A stretch of DNA of 35,481 nt from Microbispora oryzae. Lineage in GTDB: Bacteria; Actinomycetota; Actinomycetes; Streptosporangiales; Streptosporangiaceae. Shown one piece after another: positions 15,022 through 22,350 of the stretch. Within the stretch, counting starts at the first letter, position 1, and each line of letters begins with the position of its first letter. The stretch covers positions 1 through 35,481 of the forward strand of contig NZ_JAFCNB010000037.1 in NCBI RefSeq assembly GCF_017896165.1, written 5' to 3'. Position numbers and translations under genes: made by a program. The notes beneath the pieces were generated by a model. That model was not told the origin of the DNA and did not search any database. It was given only the letters and a program-made list of their open reading frames with translations.

Positions 15022-15786
15022 TCAGATCAGCGAGGTGATCGCCCGGCCGAAGTGCCGGGCGAAGAACCGGACCGCGCTGTCGGTCTCGAACCTGGGCAGC
15101 TCCTTGTGCTTGCCCGCGTTGGCGTGCAACGTCTTCTCCTCCGAGGCGAAGGCGTCGAACAGCGCGAGACCGGACTCACGCGGGATGTGCTCGTCGTTCC
15201 ACTGGAGCACGAACTCGATCGGGATGGTGACCTGCTTCGCCTTCTCGGCCAGGACATCGGGCCAGTGCTGACCGAAGACCGCAGCGGTGATCCTGGGTTC
15301 GACCGCCGCCAGCGGTACTCCGATCGCCGTGCCCATGTTGATGCCGAAGTAGCCGACCGGTCCGTCGGTGCCGATCTCCGGAAGTTCCTGGAGGGCGTCC
15401 AGGGTCGCCTGCCACTCGGGCACGGCGATCTCCGCCAGATGCGCGTTGTAGCGCACGACGATCGGGCCTTCCGGCTCGCCCGCCGCCCTCGCCTCGAACA
15501 GCGCGGCGATCTCCTGCTCGTCGTGCGCCGTGCGCGGCCGGTCGCCGTGGCCGGGTGCGTCGATGACGGCGACGTGGAAACCGCAGCCGGTCACCAGGCG
15601 GTGCGCGCGGCCGGCCATCGCCGGTGCCTTCTTGTGCGTTCCGCCACCGTGGCCCATCAGGATCAGGGGCGCGCGTACGACGCCGGAAGCCGGCGACCAG
15701 AGAACTCCGGGGACGTGACCGACGGTGAAGTCGCGTTCGATCATGCCGTTCGACGGCGACTCGGCGGTGAACTGCAGAGAGTGCAT
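15022..15786 (-). CDS. Alpha/beta-hydrolase-fold protein with Asn in place of the nucleophile Ser
   Basis: A 254-aa protein related to dienelactone-hydrolase-type alpha/beta hydrolases: LILMGHGGGTHKK oxyanion region, VIDAPGHGDRPR, and FVLQWNDEHIPRESG containing the likely acid Asp198. A late His (221 or 227) could complete a triad. At the nucleophile elbow the sequence is GYFGINMGTAIG, so the usual GxSxG Ser is Asn150 (codon AAC). If the alignment is right, the classical serine-esterase mechanism is not available. The protein could be non-catalytic or use different chemistry. The start ATG is preceded by AAAGG, which lies in the bulge of a hairpin (15788-15837). It is convergent with the XRE gene. 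Confidence 0.8.
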   Translation of the reverse strand: MHSLQFTAESPSNGMIERDFTVGHVPGVLWSPASGVVRAPLILMGHGGGTHKKAPAMAGRAHRLVTGCGFHVAVIDAPGHGDRPRTAHDEQEIAALFEARAAGEPEGPIVVRYNAHLAEIAVPEWQATLDALQELPEIGTDGPVGYFGINMGTAIGVPLAAVEPRITAAVFGQHWPDVLAEKAKQVTIPIEFVLQWNDEHIPRESGLALFDAFASEEKTLHANAGKHKELPRFETDSAVRFFARHFGRAITSLI

Positions 15787-15787
15787 A

Positions 15788-15837
15788 GGTATTGCCTTTC
15801 GGGAGTGCCTTGTCGGCGAGGCACTCCCGGCGATACC
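15788..15837 (-). promoter_or_regulatory. Hairpin in the 5' leader of the hydrolase gene, with the ribosome site in a bulge
   Basis: CGGGAGTGCCT (15800-15810) pairs perfectly with AGGCACTCCCG (15819-15829) around an 8-base loop. The stem is extended by GGTATTGC with GCGATACC (15830-15837), one G-U pair, leaving a 4-base bulge on one side. On the minus strand the AAAGG ribosome site of the hydrolase falls at this bulge, 8 bases before the ATG. It could act as an operator, or as an RNA fold that limits translation. Confidence 0.5.
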
Positions 15838-15913
15838 TACGTCAATCGCCCGACCGTGACGAGAGGGGGAGCACCCACATGGATACAGCGATCATGGGTC
15901 TCACCTCCTCGTA

Positions 15914-15958
15914 CGGCGTCGCGGTCGGTTGCAAATTACCAGTCCGGCCGCGACGCCG
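15914..15958. other. Long GC-rich hairpin in an intergenic region
   Basis: CGGCGTCGCGG (15914-15924) and CCGCGACGCCG (15948-15958) are exact complements. Four further inner pairs (one T-G) make a 15-bp stem with a 15-base, AT-richer loop. It lies 72 bp past the stop of the DHFR-like gene and could be its terminator. Equally, it could be a structured RNA on the plus strand, where a GAGAGGGGG-preceded ATG sits at 15879. No T-run follows on either strand. Confidence 0.45.
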
Positions 15959-16029
15959 CCCAACCCTTTTCCCAACACGTGATCACAGCGGCGTGGAGGC
16001 GGGGGCGGTCAAGGCGCTGATCGGCCTGC

Positions 16030-16629
16030 TCAGCGGACGCGGTCGTAGACCATGGCGATCTCGCCCAGCTTGCCGGTCTCCTGATGCGTGAGGGTCCACT
16101 TCGTCGCCGGCAGGCCGTCGTCGAACAGTCGCCGCCCGCCTCCGGCGATCTCCGGGAGAATCATGAGGTACAGCCGGTCGAGCAGGTCCGCCGACAGGAG
16201 CGGCTTGATGAGGCTGGCGCTGCTGTTGACGAGGATGTCGCCCCCGCCGGTGGCCTTGAGGTCGGCGACGACATCGGCGGCGGGAGCGTTCACCACACGG
16301 GTGCGCTCCCACGGCGCCTCGGTCAAGGTGGTCGAGAAGACCACCTTCTCCGTGTCGACCAGCCACCTGGCGTATCCGCGGTCACGCGGATCGGCGTCCT
16401 CGTTTTCGGCGACCGACGGCCAGTACCCCATGAATCCCTCGGCATTCATCCGGCCGAGCACCGCCGTCGTCGCACTCTCCCAGATGCGGTTCATGTGGTC
16501 TCGCGCGACGTCGGTGATCACATAGGGCGCGAACGCGGCGAAATCGCCGGGACCGCCGGGACCGTTGTAACGCCCGTCGAGGGTGAGGTTCAGGTTCGCG
16601 GTAACTCTGCGGCCGGCCGAGTCGGTCAT
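16030..16629 (-). CDS. Dihydrofolate-reductase-like (RibD C-terminal domain) protein
   Basis: A 199-aa protein of the RibD_C/DHFR-like family, with NLNLTLDGRYNGPGG at the N-terminus, then FMGYWPSVAENED, WLVDTEKVVFSTTL, ILVNSSASLIKPLL and LMILPEIAGGGRRLFDDGLP. Such actinobacterial YyaP-like proteins are predicted NADPH-dependent reductases; the substrate is unknown and it is not the housekeeping folA. The ATG overlaps the stop of the upstream ArsR-type gene (ATGA), so the two form a coupled operon under the palindrome at 17481. Confidence 0.88.
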   Translation of the reverse strand: MTDSAGRRVTANLNLTLDGRYNGPGGPGDFAAFAPYVITDVARDHMNRIWESATTAVLGRMNAEGFMGYWPSVAENEDADPRDRGYARWLVDTEKVVFSTTLTEAPWERTRVVNAPAADVVADLKATGGGDILVNSSASLIKPLLSADLLDRLYLMILPEIAGGGRRLFDDGLPATKWTLTHQETGKLGEIAMVYDRVR

Positions 16630-17471
16630 TGCGTGCTCCTTGTTTCGGTGGTGTGCGATGTCGCGGCAAGGGTCGCCGCGAGCTTGTCGAGGCTCTGGCC
16701 GAAGCCGATCTCGATGCCTGCGATGAAGTCCGCGGATTCGACGGTGCTGTCGGCGACGCGGAAGTTGACGTCGAGGTCCGTACCCGCGCCGGTGGGCCTG
16801 AGGTCGAGGTCGAGATGGGCGGTGAAGGCGCGGCCACCCTCGGGAAGCAGCGGGGAGAGGCGGTAGGCGAGGTGTTCGCAGGGACGCACCTCGTCGACGA
16901 CCCCCTCCGCGCGCCCGGCGACCTGGCCGGATCCGTCGGTGTCCTCGGCGTCACGGTACTCATGGGCGATCCGCCCGCCCGGGCGCGCCTCGAACACGAG
17001 CTCGGAGACACGCAGGTCGTCGGGCGTCCACCAGCGGGCGAGCAGGGAGGCGTCGGTCAGGTGGCGCCAGACCAGCTCGGGCTGCCCCGCCAGTGACCGG
17101 TGGAACTCGAACGAGCGGTCGTCGGCCCATCCCGGCTCTTTCGCGGCGAGCCGCTCCGCGTGCACGCCGCGCCCGTGGCGATCGTAGGTCTCGCGTGGGC
17201 CGCCGACCCGGTCGGCGGTGTCGGCGAGCCCGCTGAGCGCGGCCGCGAGCTCCCGCAGGGGCTCGGACCGGAGCGCGTAGATGCGGCGCTGACCGATGCG
17301 CCGGGAGGTGACGAGACCGGCGCGTTCGAGGGCCTGCAGGTGTTTGGTCGTCTGCGGCTGGCGGGCCTCGGCGAGCTGGGCCAGGACGCCGACCGGCCGA
17401 GGCCGTTCGGCCAGCAGATTCACGAGCCGCCATCGGGCCGGGTCGGCCAGCGCGGTGAGGAGTACGTCCAC
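16626..17471 (-). CDS. ArsR-type regulator fused to an SRPBCC (AHSA1-like) domain
   Basis: A 281-aa fusion. Residues 1-85 are an ArsR winged helix (LLTALADPARWRLVNLLAE, RQPQTTKHLQALERAGLVTS, RRIGQRRIYALR). Residues about 118-265 are an AHSA1/SRPBCC ligand-binding domain (SFEFHRSLAGQPELVWRHLT, LLARWWTPDDLRVSELVF, GGRIAHEY, EHLAYRLSPL). The regulator lacks the cysteine metal sites of classical ArsR, so it probably senses an organic ligand through the SRPBCC pocket. The start is GTG without a clear ribosome site, suggesting a leaderless or near-leaderless mRNA. The perfect palindrome just upstream fits autorepression. It is coupled to the DHFR-like gene by a 4-bp overlap. Confidence 0.9.
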   Translation of the reverse strand: MDVLLTALADPARWRLVNLLAERPRPVGVLAQLAEARQPQTTKHLQALERAGLVTSRRIGQRRIYALRSEPLRELAAALSGLADTADRVGGPRETYDRHGRGVHAERLAAKEPGWADDRSFEFHRSLAGQPELVWRHLTDASLLARWWTPDDLRVSELVFEARPGGRIAHEYRDAEDTDGSGQVAGRAEGVVDEVRPCEHLAYRLSPLLPEGGRAFTAHLDLDLRPTGAGTDLDVNFRVADSTVESADFIAGIEIGFGQSLDKLAATLAATSHTTETRSTQ

Positions 17472-17480
17472 GAAGAGAAG

Positions 17481-17498
17481 TATTCTCTATAGAGAATA
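17481..17498. promoter_or_regulatory. 18-bp perfect palindrome, ArsR-type operator
   Basis: TATTCTCTATAGAGAATA is fully symmetrical, stands out as AT-rich in a GC-rich background, and ends 10 bp before the GTG of the ArsR-SRPBCC gene. It overlaps the only -10-like sequence there, so binding would block transcription. Confidence 0.75.
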
Positions 17499-17574
17499 TT
17501 CCTGTCAAGGAATACCTTCCCGGATCGGTGCGCGATCTGCGTCCGCAGGTAGTCCTCGCGTCCCGGCGACGCGG

Positions 17575-18270
17575 CTATTCTTCGTCGCCCGGCGAGGGCG
17601 CGGCGCACGGGCGGAGGACCATGAACGAGTCCTCCAAGGCCGCCACCATGGCGAAGGGGAACCGGTCGAGATCGAGACAGAGTGCGACGTCATCAGGATG
17701 GGCTCCTTGGCGCACACCCTCCGCCAACTCGGCGGCGGCGCGTGACTCTCCGGCGCGGCGGAGGAACTCGGCCGCATCGGCCCCGGACCCGGTGGACCTC
17801 TGGGCGATGTATTGAGCGCACGCCAGATCTTCATCGGCGCGTCCGTCGTCGCCGGTGATTACGAACGTGACGCTGCCACACTCGCGTTCCCGCAGGACCA
17901 GAGCCGTCGCCTCCGCCACCACGAAACTCGCGCACAGCACGAGCCACGCATCCTTGACCGCAAGGGCGCCGACCGTCCCCGCCGTGGTCTTCTGCACAAC
18001 GGTCCGTCCGCCGAGGTCGACAGACCGGAGCAGGCCCGGCGAGTTGACGATGTCGAACCCGGCCGCCGGCGGACCGTCCTTGAGCGCCACCCAGTCCGGG
18101 TGCCGGGCCTTGAGCGTCAGGGCCTCCTCCAGCGATCCAGCGAGAACGATCTTTTCCGCTCCCTGGGCGAAGGCCCAGGCAGCCACTGTGAAGGCACGCA
18201 TGACGTCGACCACGACCGCCGTGGACGGGGCTTCGGCCAGCTCGGCGATGGCAAGGAAACGAGTGTCCAT
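17575..18270 (-). CDS. ComB-like 2-phosphosulfolactate phosphatase family protein
   Basis: A 231-aa protein with the ComB pattern: [20 protein letters not shown] at the N-terminus, then [51 protein letters not shown], and a late [19 protein letters not shown]. ComB hydrolyses 2-phosphosulfolactate in methanogen coenzyme M biosynthesis. Bacterial relatives like this one have no coenzyme M pathway around them, and their substrate is unknown. The start ATG is followed by [14 protein letters not shown]. It lies 74 bp past the LysR gene on the same strand, with a hairpin between them, so co-transcription is doubtful. Confidence 0.82.
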   Translation of the reverse strand: MDTRFLAIAELAEAPSTAVVVDVMRAFTVAAWAFAQGAEKIVLAGSLEEALTLKARHPDWVALKDGPPAAGFDIVNSPGLLRSVDLGGRTVVQKTTAGTVGALAVKDAWLVLCASFVVAEATALVLRERECGSVTFVITGDDGRADEDLACAQYIAQRSTGSGADAAEFLRRAGESRAAAELAEGVRQGAHPDDVALCLDLDRFPFAMVAALEDSFMVLRPCAAPSPGDEE

Positions 18271-18322
18271 CCGGGCATGATCGCGCGTGCCCGGCCCGCC
18301 CGGTAGACGAGCCGGACGCCAT

Positions 18323-18339
18323 CCTGACGAGCCGTCAGG
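18323..18339 (-). terminator. Hairpin terminator after the LysR gene
   Basis: CCTGACG-AGC-CGTCAGG is a perfect 7-bp stem with a 3-base loop, 6 bp past the LysR stop codon and before the ComB-like gene. Confidence 0.6.
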
Positions 18340-18344
18340 GGCCT

Positions 18345-19184
18345 TCAGAGACGTGTCGCGGCCCGGACAAGCCCGGCGACGGCCCGGGACCGGCTGTGGG
18401 GTGGCCATGCGATCACGGTCGTGACCGTCGGTGCGTCCAGCACCGGTACGGCGACGAGAGTGTCGCGCAGCCGGGCTCGAGACGACTCCGGCGCGATCAA
18501 GCAGGCGCGGCCGAGCTCGATCAGCTGGAGCAGTTGCGCATGGCTTCGAACCTCCGGACCGGGGCCGTCCGGGTACGTGCCGTCTCGGCCGGGCCAGCGC
18601 GGCATCGGCAGGTCGGCCAGCCCGGTGACCTCGGCCGACCGAACGTGGGTCCGGGCGGTGAGGGGATGCCCGGCGGGCAGGATGACGACCTGTCCCTCCG
18701 TGCGGAGCTCCTCGGTGTCGAGCCCGGCCGTCGAGTCGAACGGCCGGTGCAGCAGAGCCACGTCGGCCCGGCCGTCGCGCAGGAGCCGTTCCTGTTCGGC
18801 GGGACCGCACAGGAGCAGGTCGACGGCGACCGCGTCGGGTTCGGCGGCGTAGGCGTCGAGCAGTTTCGCCAGCAGTTCACTGGACGCGCCGGCCTTCGTG
18901 GCGAGGACCAGGCCGGCGTGGCCGGTCGCGGCGCGGCGGGTGCGTCGCTCGGCGGCCTCGACGGCGTCCAGCGCCGCTCGGGCCTCCCGAAGGAGCACCG
19001 ACCCCGCCGCCGTCAGGCTGACCGCGCGACTGGTGCGGTCCAGCAGCACCACCCCGAGGCGACGTTCGAGTTGGTGGATCGCCCGCGACAGCGGAGGCTG
19101 CGCGATCCCGAGCCGCTGCGCTGCCCTCCCGAAGTGCAGCTCCTCGGCGACGGCGACGAAGTAGCGCAGCTCTCGTGTCTCCAC
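18345..19184 (-). CDS. LysR-family transcriptional regulator
   Basis: A 279-aa protein with the canonical LysR N-terminal HTH ([53 protein letters not shown]). A periplasmic-binding-like effector domain covers about 90-275. The GTG start was chosen because METRELRYF is the standard LysR opening. It is divergent from a short-chain dehydrogenase gene; the 104-bp gap holds two dyads, one with the T-N11-A LysR-box form. It is expected to regulate itself and the dehydrogenase in response to a small ligand. Confidence 0.93.
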   Translation of the reverse strand: METRELRYFVAVAEELHFGRAAQRLGIAQPPLSRAIHQLERRLGVVLLDRTSRAVSLTAAGSVLLREARAALDAVEAAERRTRRAATGHAGLVLATKAGASSELLAKLLDAYAAEPDAVAVDLLLCGPAEQERLLRDGRADVALLHRPFDSTAGLDTEELRTEGQVVILPAGHPLTARTHVRSAEVTGLADLPMPRWPGRDGTYPDGPGPEVRSHAQLLQLIELGRACLIAPESSRARLRDTLVAVPVLDAPTVTTVIAWPPHSRSRAVAGLVRAATRL

Positions 19185-19191
19185 GCCGTCA

Positions 19192-19232
19192 TGGTACTGG
19201 CCACTACCAGGATCGATACCCGCGCGGTATCG
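19192..19232. promoter_or_regulatory. Two dyads, including a LysR box, in the LysR/SDR divergent gap
   Basis: TGGTACTGGCCACTACCA at 19192-19209 is symmetrical in 16 of 18 positions and abuts the LysR start. CGATACC-CGCGC-GGTATCG at 19214-19232 is a perfect 7-bp dyad that contains ATAC-N7-GTAT, the T-N11-A form bound by LysR proteins. Confidence 0.65.
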
Positions 19233-19288
19233 CTGCCCACCCGATCGGTGTTGGCCGTCTCCCGCTGGGCCTGGACAGGATGAGCCGT

Positions 19289-20014
19289 ATGAGTGAACAG
19301 ACGATCGCGCTGGTGACCGGCGCGAACAAGGGCATCGGGTATGAGATCGCGGCCGGTCTGGGCGCCCTCGGCTGGAAGGTCGGGGTCGGCGCCCGGAACG
19401 AGGAGCGGCGCGAGTCAGCCGTGGAGAAGCTGCGGGCGGGTGGCGTCGACGCGTTCGCCGTATCGCTCGACGTGACCGGCGACGCGAGCGTGTCCGCCGC
19501 CGCCGGGCTGATCGAGGACCGCTTCGGACGCCTCGACGTGCTCGTCAACAACGCCGCGATCACCGGCGACGCGCCACAGATGCCCACCACCGTCGACGTC
19601 GCGACGGTGCGGGCGGCCGTGGAGACCAACGTGCTCGGCGTCATCCGAGTCACCAACGCGATGCTGCCGTTGCTGCGCCGCTCCGGGTCGCCACGGATCG
19701 TGAACATGTCCAGCAGCGTCGGCTCACTCACCCTGCAGACCACCCCCGGCGCGGAAACGGGGCCGATTTCCGTCGCTTACGCACCGTCGAAATCGTTCCT
19801 CAACTCCGTCACCGTCCAGTACGCCAAAGAGCTGCGCGACACGAACATCCTGATCAACGCCGCCTGCCCCGGCTACTGCGCGACCGACCTCAACGGTTTT
19901 CGCGGCGTTCGCACCCCGCAGCAGGGCGCGGCGATCGCGATCCGGCTCGCGACCCTCCCCGATGACGGCCCGACCGGCAGCTTCTTCGACGACGCAGGGG
20001 AGGTGCCTTGGTGA
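19289..20014 (+). CDS. Short-chain dehydrogenase/reductase
   Basis: A classical SDR of about 241 aa. The Rossmann cofactor motif TGANKGIG is at residues 10-17, NNAA at about 90, the catalytic Ser is in NMSSSVGSL, and the Tyr-x-x-x-Lys pair is in VAYAPSKSFLNS. NACPGYCATDLNGFRG follows. The family uses NAD(P)H to reduce carbonyls or oxidise alcohols; the substrate is unknown. The ATG at 19289 is better placed behind ACAGGA than the in-frame ATG at 19280. It is probably controlled by the divergent LysR protein. Confidence 0.92.
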   Translation: MSEQTIALVTGANKGIGYEIAAGLGALGWKVGVGARNEERRESAVEKLRAGGVDAFAVSLDVTGDASVSAAAGLIEDRFGRLDVLVNNAAITGDAPQMPTTVDVATVRAAVETNVLGVIRVTNAMLPLLRRSGSPRIVNMSSSVGSLTLQTTPGAETGPISVAYAPSKSFLNSVTVQYAKELRDTNILINAACPGYCATDLNGFRGVRTPQQGAAIAIRLATLPDDGPTGSFFDDAGEVPW

Positions 20015-20040
20015 TCCGAATGTCAGTGATCCGCACGGAT

Positions 20041-20066
20041 GAGCCCTGGCCGCGTGACCAGGGCTC
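20041..20066. terminator. Strong bidirectional hairpin terminator
   Basis: GAGCCCTGG and CCAGGGCTC form a perfect 9-bp stem with an 8-base loop. The stem can be extended imperfectly on both sides. It lies between the convergent SDR gene and the long minus-strand operon, and marks the end of that operon. Confidence 0.8.
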
Positions 20067-20083
20067 GTGTGTCCGTCGCCGCG

Positions 20084-22345
20084 TCACACCCCCATGAGCC
20101 GGGACAGCCGGACGATCGCGCCTGCCGCGAGGTCCACGACCACCGGGCCGGACGCCGGCCGTATGGTCCCGTCGTCGCGCGTGAGCGTGACGGACACGGC
20201 GACCTTCCGGTCGAACGTCGAACGGTCGGCGACCAGCGGCTGCACCAGGGTGACCTCGAGCGTGGGCGCGTCCGCGGGCAGGACGGCCCGCGCGACCTCG
20301 ATGCCGGACACCGCGAAGACCAGTCCCACGCCGGCGATGCCCGCGGCCCGCAGGTCCACGTCCCGCCGGATCAGGACGGCCGTGTGCAGGTTCTCCAGGT
20401 AGACGTTGCGGACGACCAGCTGGGCGGGGTCCGCAGGGTCGAGCAGCGCCTCCGGCACGACGGCCCCGTCCCGGACGGCGGCGGACAGCACGACGTCCCC
20501 GTGGGCGGGCACGCGTGCCGGCGGGTCGAGTGGGACGCGCTCCCACCCCCCGACCGCCGGCCGCACCCAGAGGGCCGTCACCGTGGCCGCCGTGTCGGCG
20601 TCGTTGTGCAGCCCGGTGGCGGTGACCCGTACCGGCCCGCCCGGGTAGGGGCCGGTCAGCTCGTCCACGTCCAGGTGCACGGTGGTCGCGATCGAGGTGG
20701 AGGAGTCGCCGGTGTCGAAGACGACCTGTGAGACCGCTTCGCCGCCGCGCAACTGGGTGACCGTCACGACAGCGTCGTCGTAGTCGACGTGCAGCGCCAG
20801 ACGGATCGCGTCGTCGTCCAGGACGGCGTGCAGGCCGCCCTCCAATGTGCTCGACCGCACCGACACCCCGGTCGACCCGACCGAGGGGGACGTCGGGAGC
20901 AGCACGCGGACGTCGCGCCCCCCGGCGTCCGCGCGCAGCAGCGACTCAAGCTCGGTGAGCTCGGCCGCCGACAGGTCGGGCACGCACCGGGCCTGCAGCC
21001 GGCACGGGAGACCCGCGTCCACGGTGGCGTCGAACACCTGCAGCCACTCCAGCTGGGGGCGGCCGGCCACGTCACGGGCCACCCGGTAGTGGGCCGGCAC
21101 GACGAGGTACGTGGCCGGCTGCTGGAGCGACTCCCACACCGAGTACCTGTGGTCGCGGTCCAGGCGCGGGGCCGGCGCGAACCGCCGGGCCGGGACGCGG
21201 CCGAGCTGGAAGGCGTCCTGGCAGCCGACGATCACGGGCTCGTCGCCCCCGACGTCCTGCCGGTACAGGCCGGGGTTGTCCCGGCACGGCACCAGTAGCG
21301 GCAGGCGGTGCGAGCGGGTCACGGACACGCCCATGTCGACGGTGAACGACGGGGGGTCCGTGGCGAACCCGTCGGGGTCGAGCCCGCCCGATCCGCTCGT
21401 CCCGGTGAGGATTTCGCCGCGCCGTCCGCGGAGGTCGTCGCGGAGCAGCAGGCGCCGGCCGGCGTCCGGCAGGGGGAGCGGCACCCGGGCGATGGTCAGC
21501 TGGGCCGACAGGTCCTCCGCCGGCGCCGCCAGGAAGACCGGCTCCACCATCGCCGAGTCCGCGAGCGAAGCCTCCACCGCGGATGTGTCCGTGAGCGCCG
21601 ACTCCGTGAAGCCCGGCGACACCTGGGTCAGCCGGACGGCGCCCCGCCCGGAGGTCGTGAGCTCGCCCGGGATGCGAACCTCGGTGGTCACCACGTCCGA
21701 CCAGTTCGGATGCTCCTCGGGGATCGGGTGCTCCTCGCGGAGCGGCTCCTCGAACGGCCATCCCCGGATCGGCACGACCTCCAGACGGCCCGCGTCCAGT
21801 CGGCCCGGCCCGTCGTGGTCCACGACCGAGGTGGCCCACGCGGCGAACGTCTCCTGCACGCCGACGAAGCTCGTGCTGACGACCAGCCCCGCCCCGTCGG
21901 CCGGCTGGAAGCCCGGCGTGCTCAGCGCGCCGTACGCGGCCCTGGCCACGGCCCCGCTGATCTCGGCCCGGCAGCGGACGACGTCATCGCGCCGGTCCAC
22001 GTCGACCGGGAGCTCGGTGGAGCTCGGCCGGCCGGTGTCGGCGTCCACGAACGGGATGCGCAGCCTTACGCTCACGTCCGTCCACGGGACGGTCTGGGCA
22101 CCGGCGGGCGGCGGGGGGAAGCGCAACACGGCGGTGACCGTCGCGCTGAGGACCGGCGATCCCTCGTCGTCGTGACCGGTGACACGGAACAGGAACCGGA
22201 ACGTGCCCTCGGAGGCGGGCACGAGCTCCGGCGCGGGCGCCCACCAGGGCGGGCCCAGCTGCGAGTCCGGCAGCAGCGGCTCGCTCCCGTCGGCCGCTCC
22301 GACGCGGGGGCCCGGCTCGTCGGCCGAGACTCCTGGCGTGTTCAT
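20084..22345 (-). CDS. Large protein of unknown function (753 aa), last gene of the CHAT-linked operon
   Basis: A 753-aa protein that I do not recognise. It begins MNTPGVSADEPGPRVGAADG, has no signal peptide or membrane segment, and is rich in short beta-strand-like stretches (for example FRFLFRVTGHDDEG, VSVRLRIPFVDADTG, VRVTATGLHNDADTAATVTA). The C-terminal half looks like repeated immunoglobulin-like or jelly-roll beta domains. Two segments, FATDPPSFTVDMGVSVTRSH and QQPATYLVVPAHYRVARDV, may be useful search anchors. The ATG follows AGGACTGACCGGG. The upstream 695-aa gene ends only 5 bp away, so they are co-transcribed and probably work together. A structural, receptor-binding or toxin-component role is possible but unproven. 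Confidence 0.75.
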   Translation of the reverse strand: MNTPGVSADEPGPRVGAADGSEPLLPDSQLGPPWWAPAPELVPASEGTFRFLFRVTGHDDEGSPVLSATVTAVLRFPPPPAGAQTVPWTDVSVRLRIPFVDADTGRPSSTELPVDVDRRDDVVRCRAEISGAVARAAYGALSTPGFQPADGAGLVVSTSFVGVQETFAAWATSVVDHDGPGRLDAGRLEVVPIRGWPFEEPLREEHPIPEEHPNWSDVVTTEVRIPGELTTSGRGAVRLTQVSPGFTESALTDTSAVEASLADSAMVEPVFLAAPAEDLSAQLTIARVPLPLPDAGRRLLLRDDLRGRRGEILTGTSGSGGLDPDGFATDPPSFTVDMGVSVTRSHRLPLLVPCRDNPGLYRQDVGGDEPVIVGCQDAFQLGRVPARRFAPAPRLDRDHRYSVWESLQQPATYLVVPAHYRVARDVAGRPQLEWLQVFDATVDAGLPCRLQARCVPDLSAAELTELESLLRADAGGRDVRVLLPTSPSVGSTGVSVRSSTLEGGLHAVLDDDAIRLALHVDYDDAVVTVTQLRGGEAVSQVVFDTGDSSTSIATTVHLDVDELTGPYPGGPVRVTATGLHNDADTAATVTALWVRPAVGGWERVPLDPPARVPAHGDVVLSAAVRDGAVVPEALLDPADPAQLVVRNVYLENLHTAVLIRRDVDLRAAGIAGVGLVFAVSGIEVARAVLPADAPTLEVTLVQPLVADRSTFDRKVAVSVTLTRDDGTIRPASGPVVVDLAAGAIVRLSRLMGV

Positions 22346-22350
22346 CCCGG

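Noticed and set aside
15879..16091. Small plus-strand ORF starting MDTAIMGLTSS as a firm gene
   Set aside because: It has a plausible ribosome site, but it runs into the antisense DHFR-like gene and its later residues are Arg/Pro-rich; kept only as a finding.
20041..20066. Hairpin considered as a riboswitch or attachment site
   Set aside because: Its position between convergent stops and its simple stem-loop form fit a terminator.
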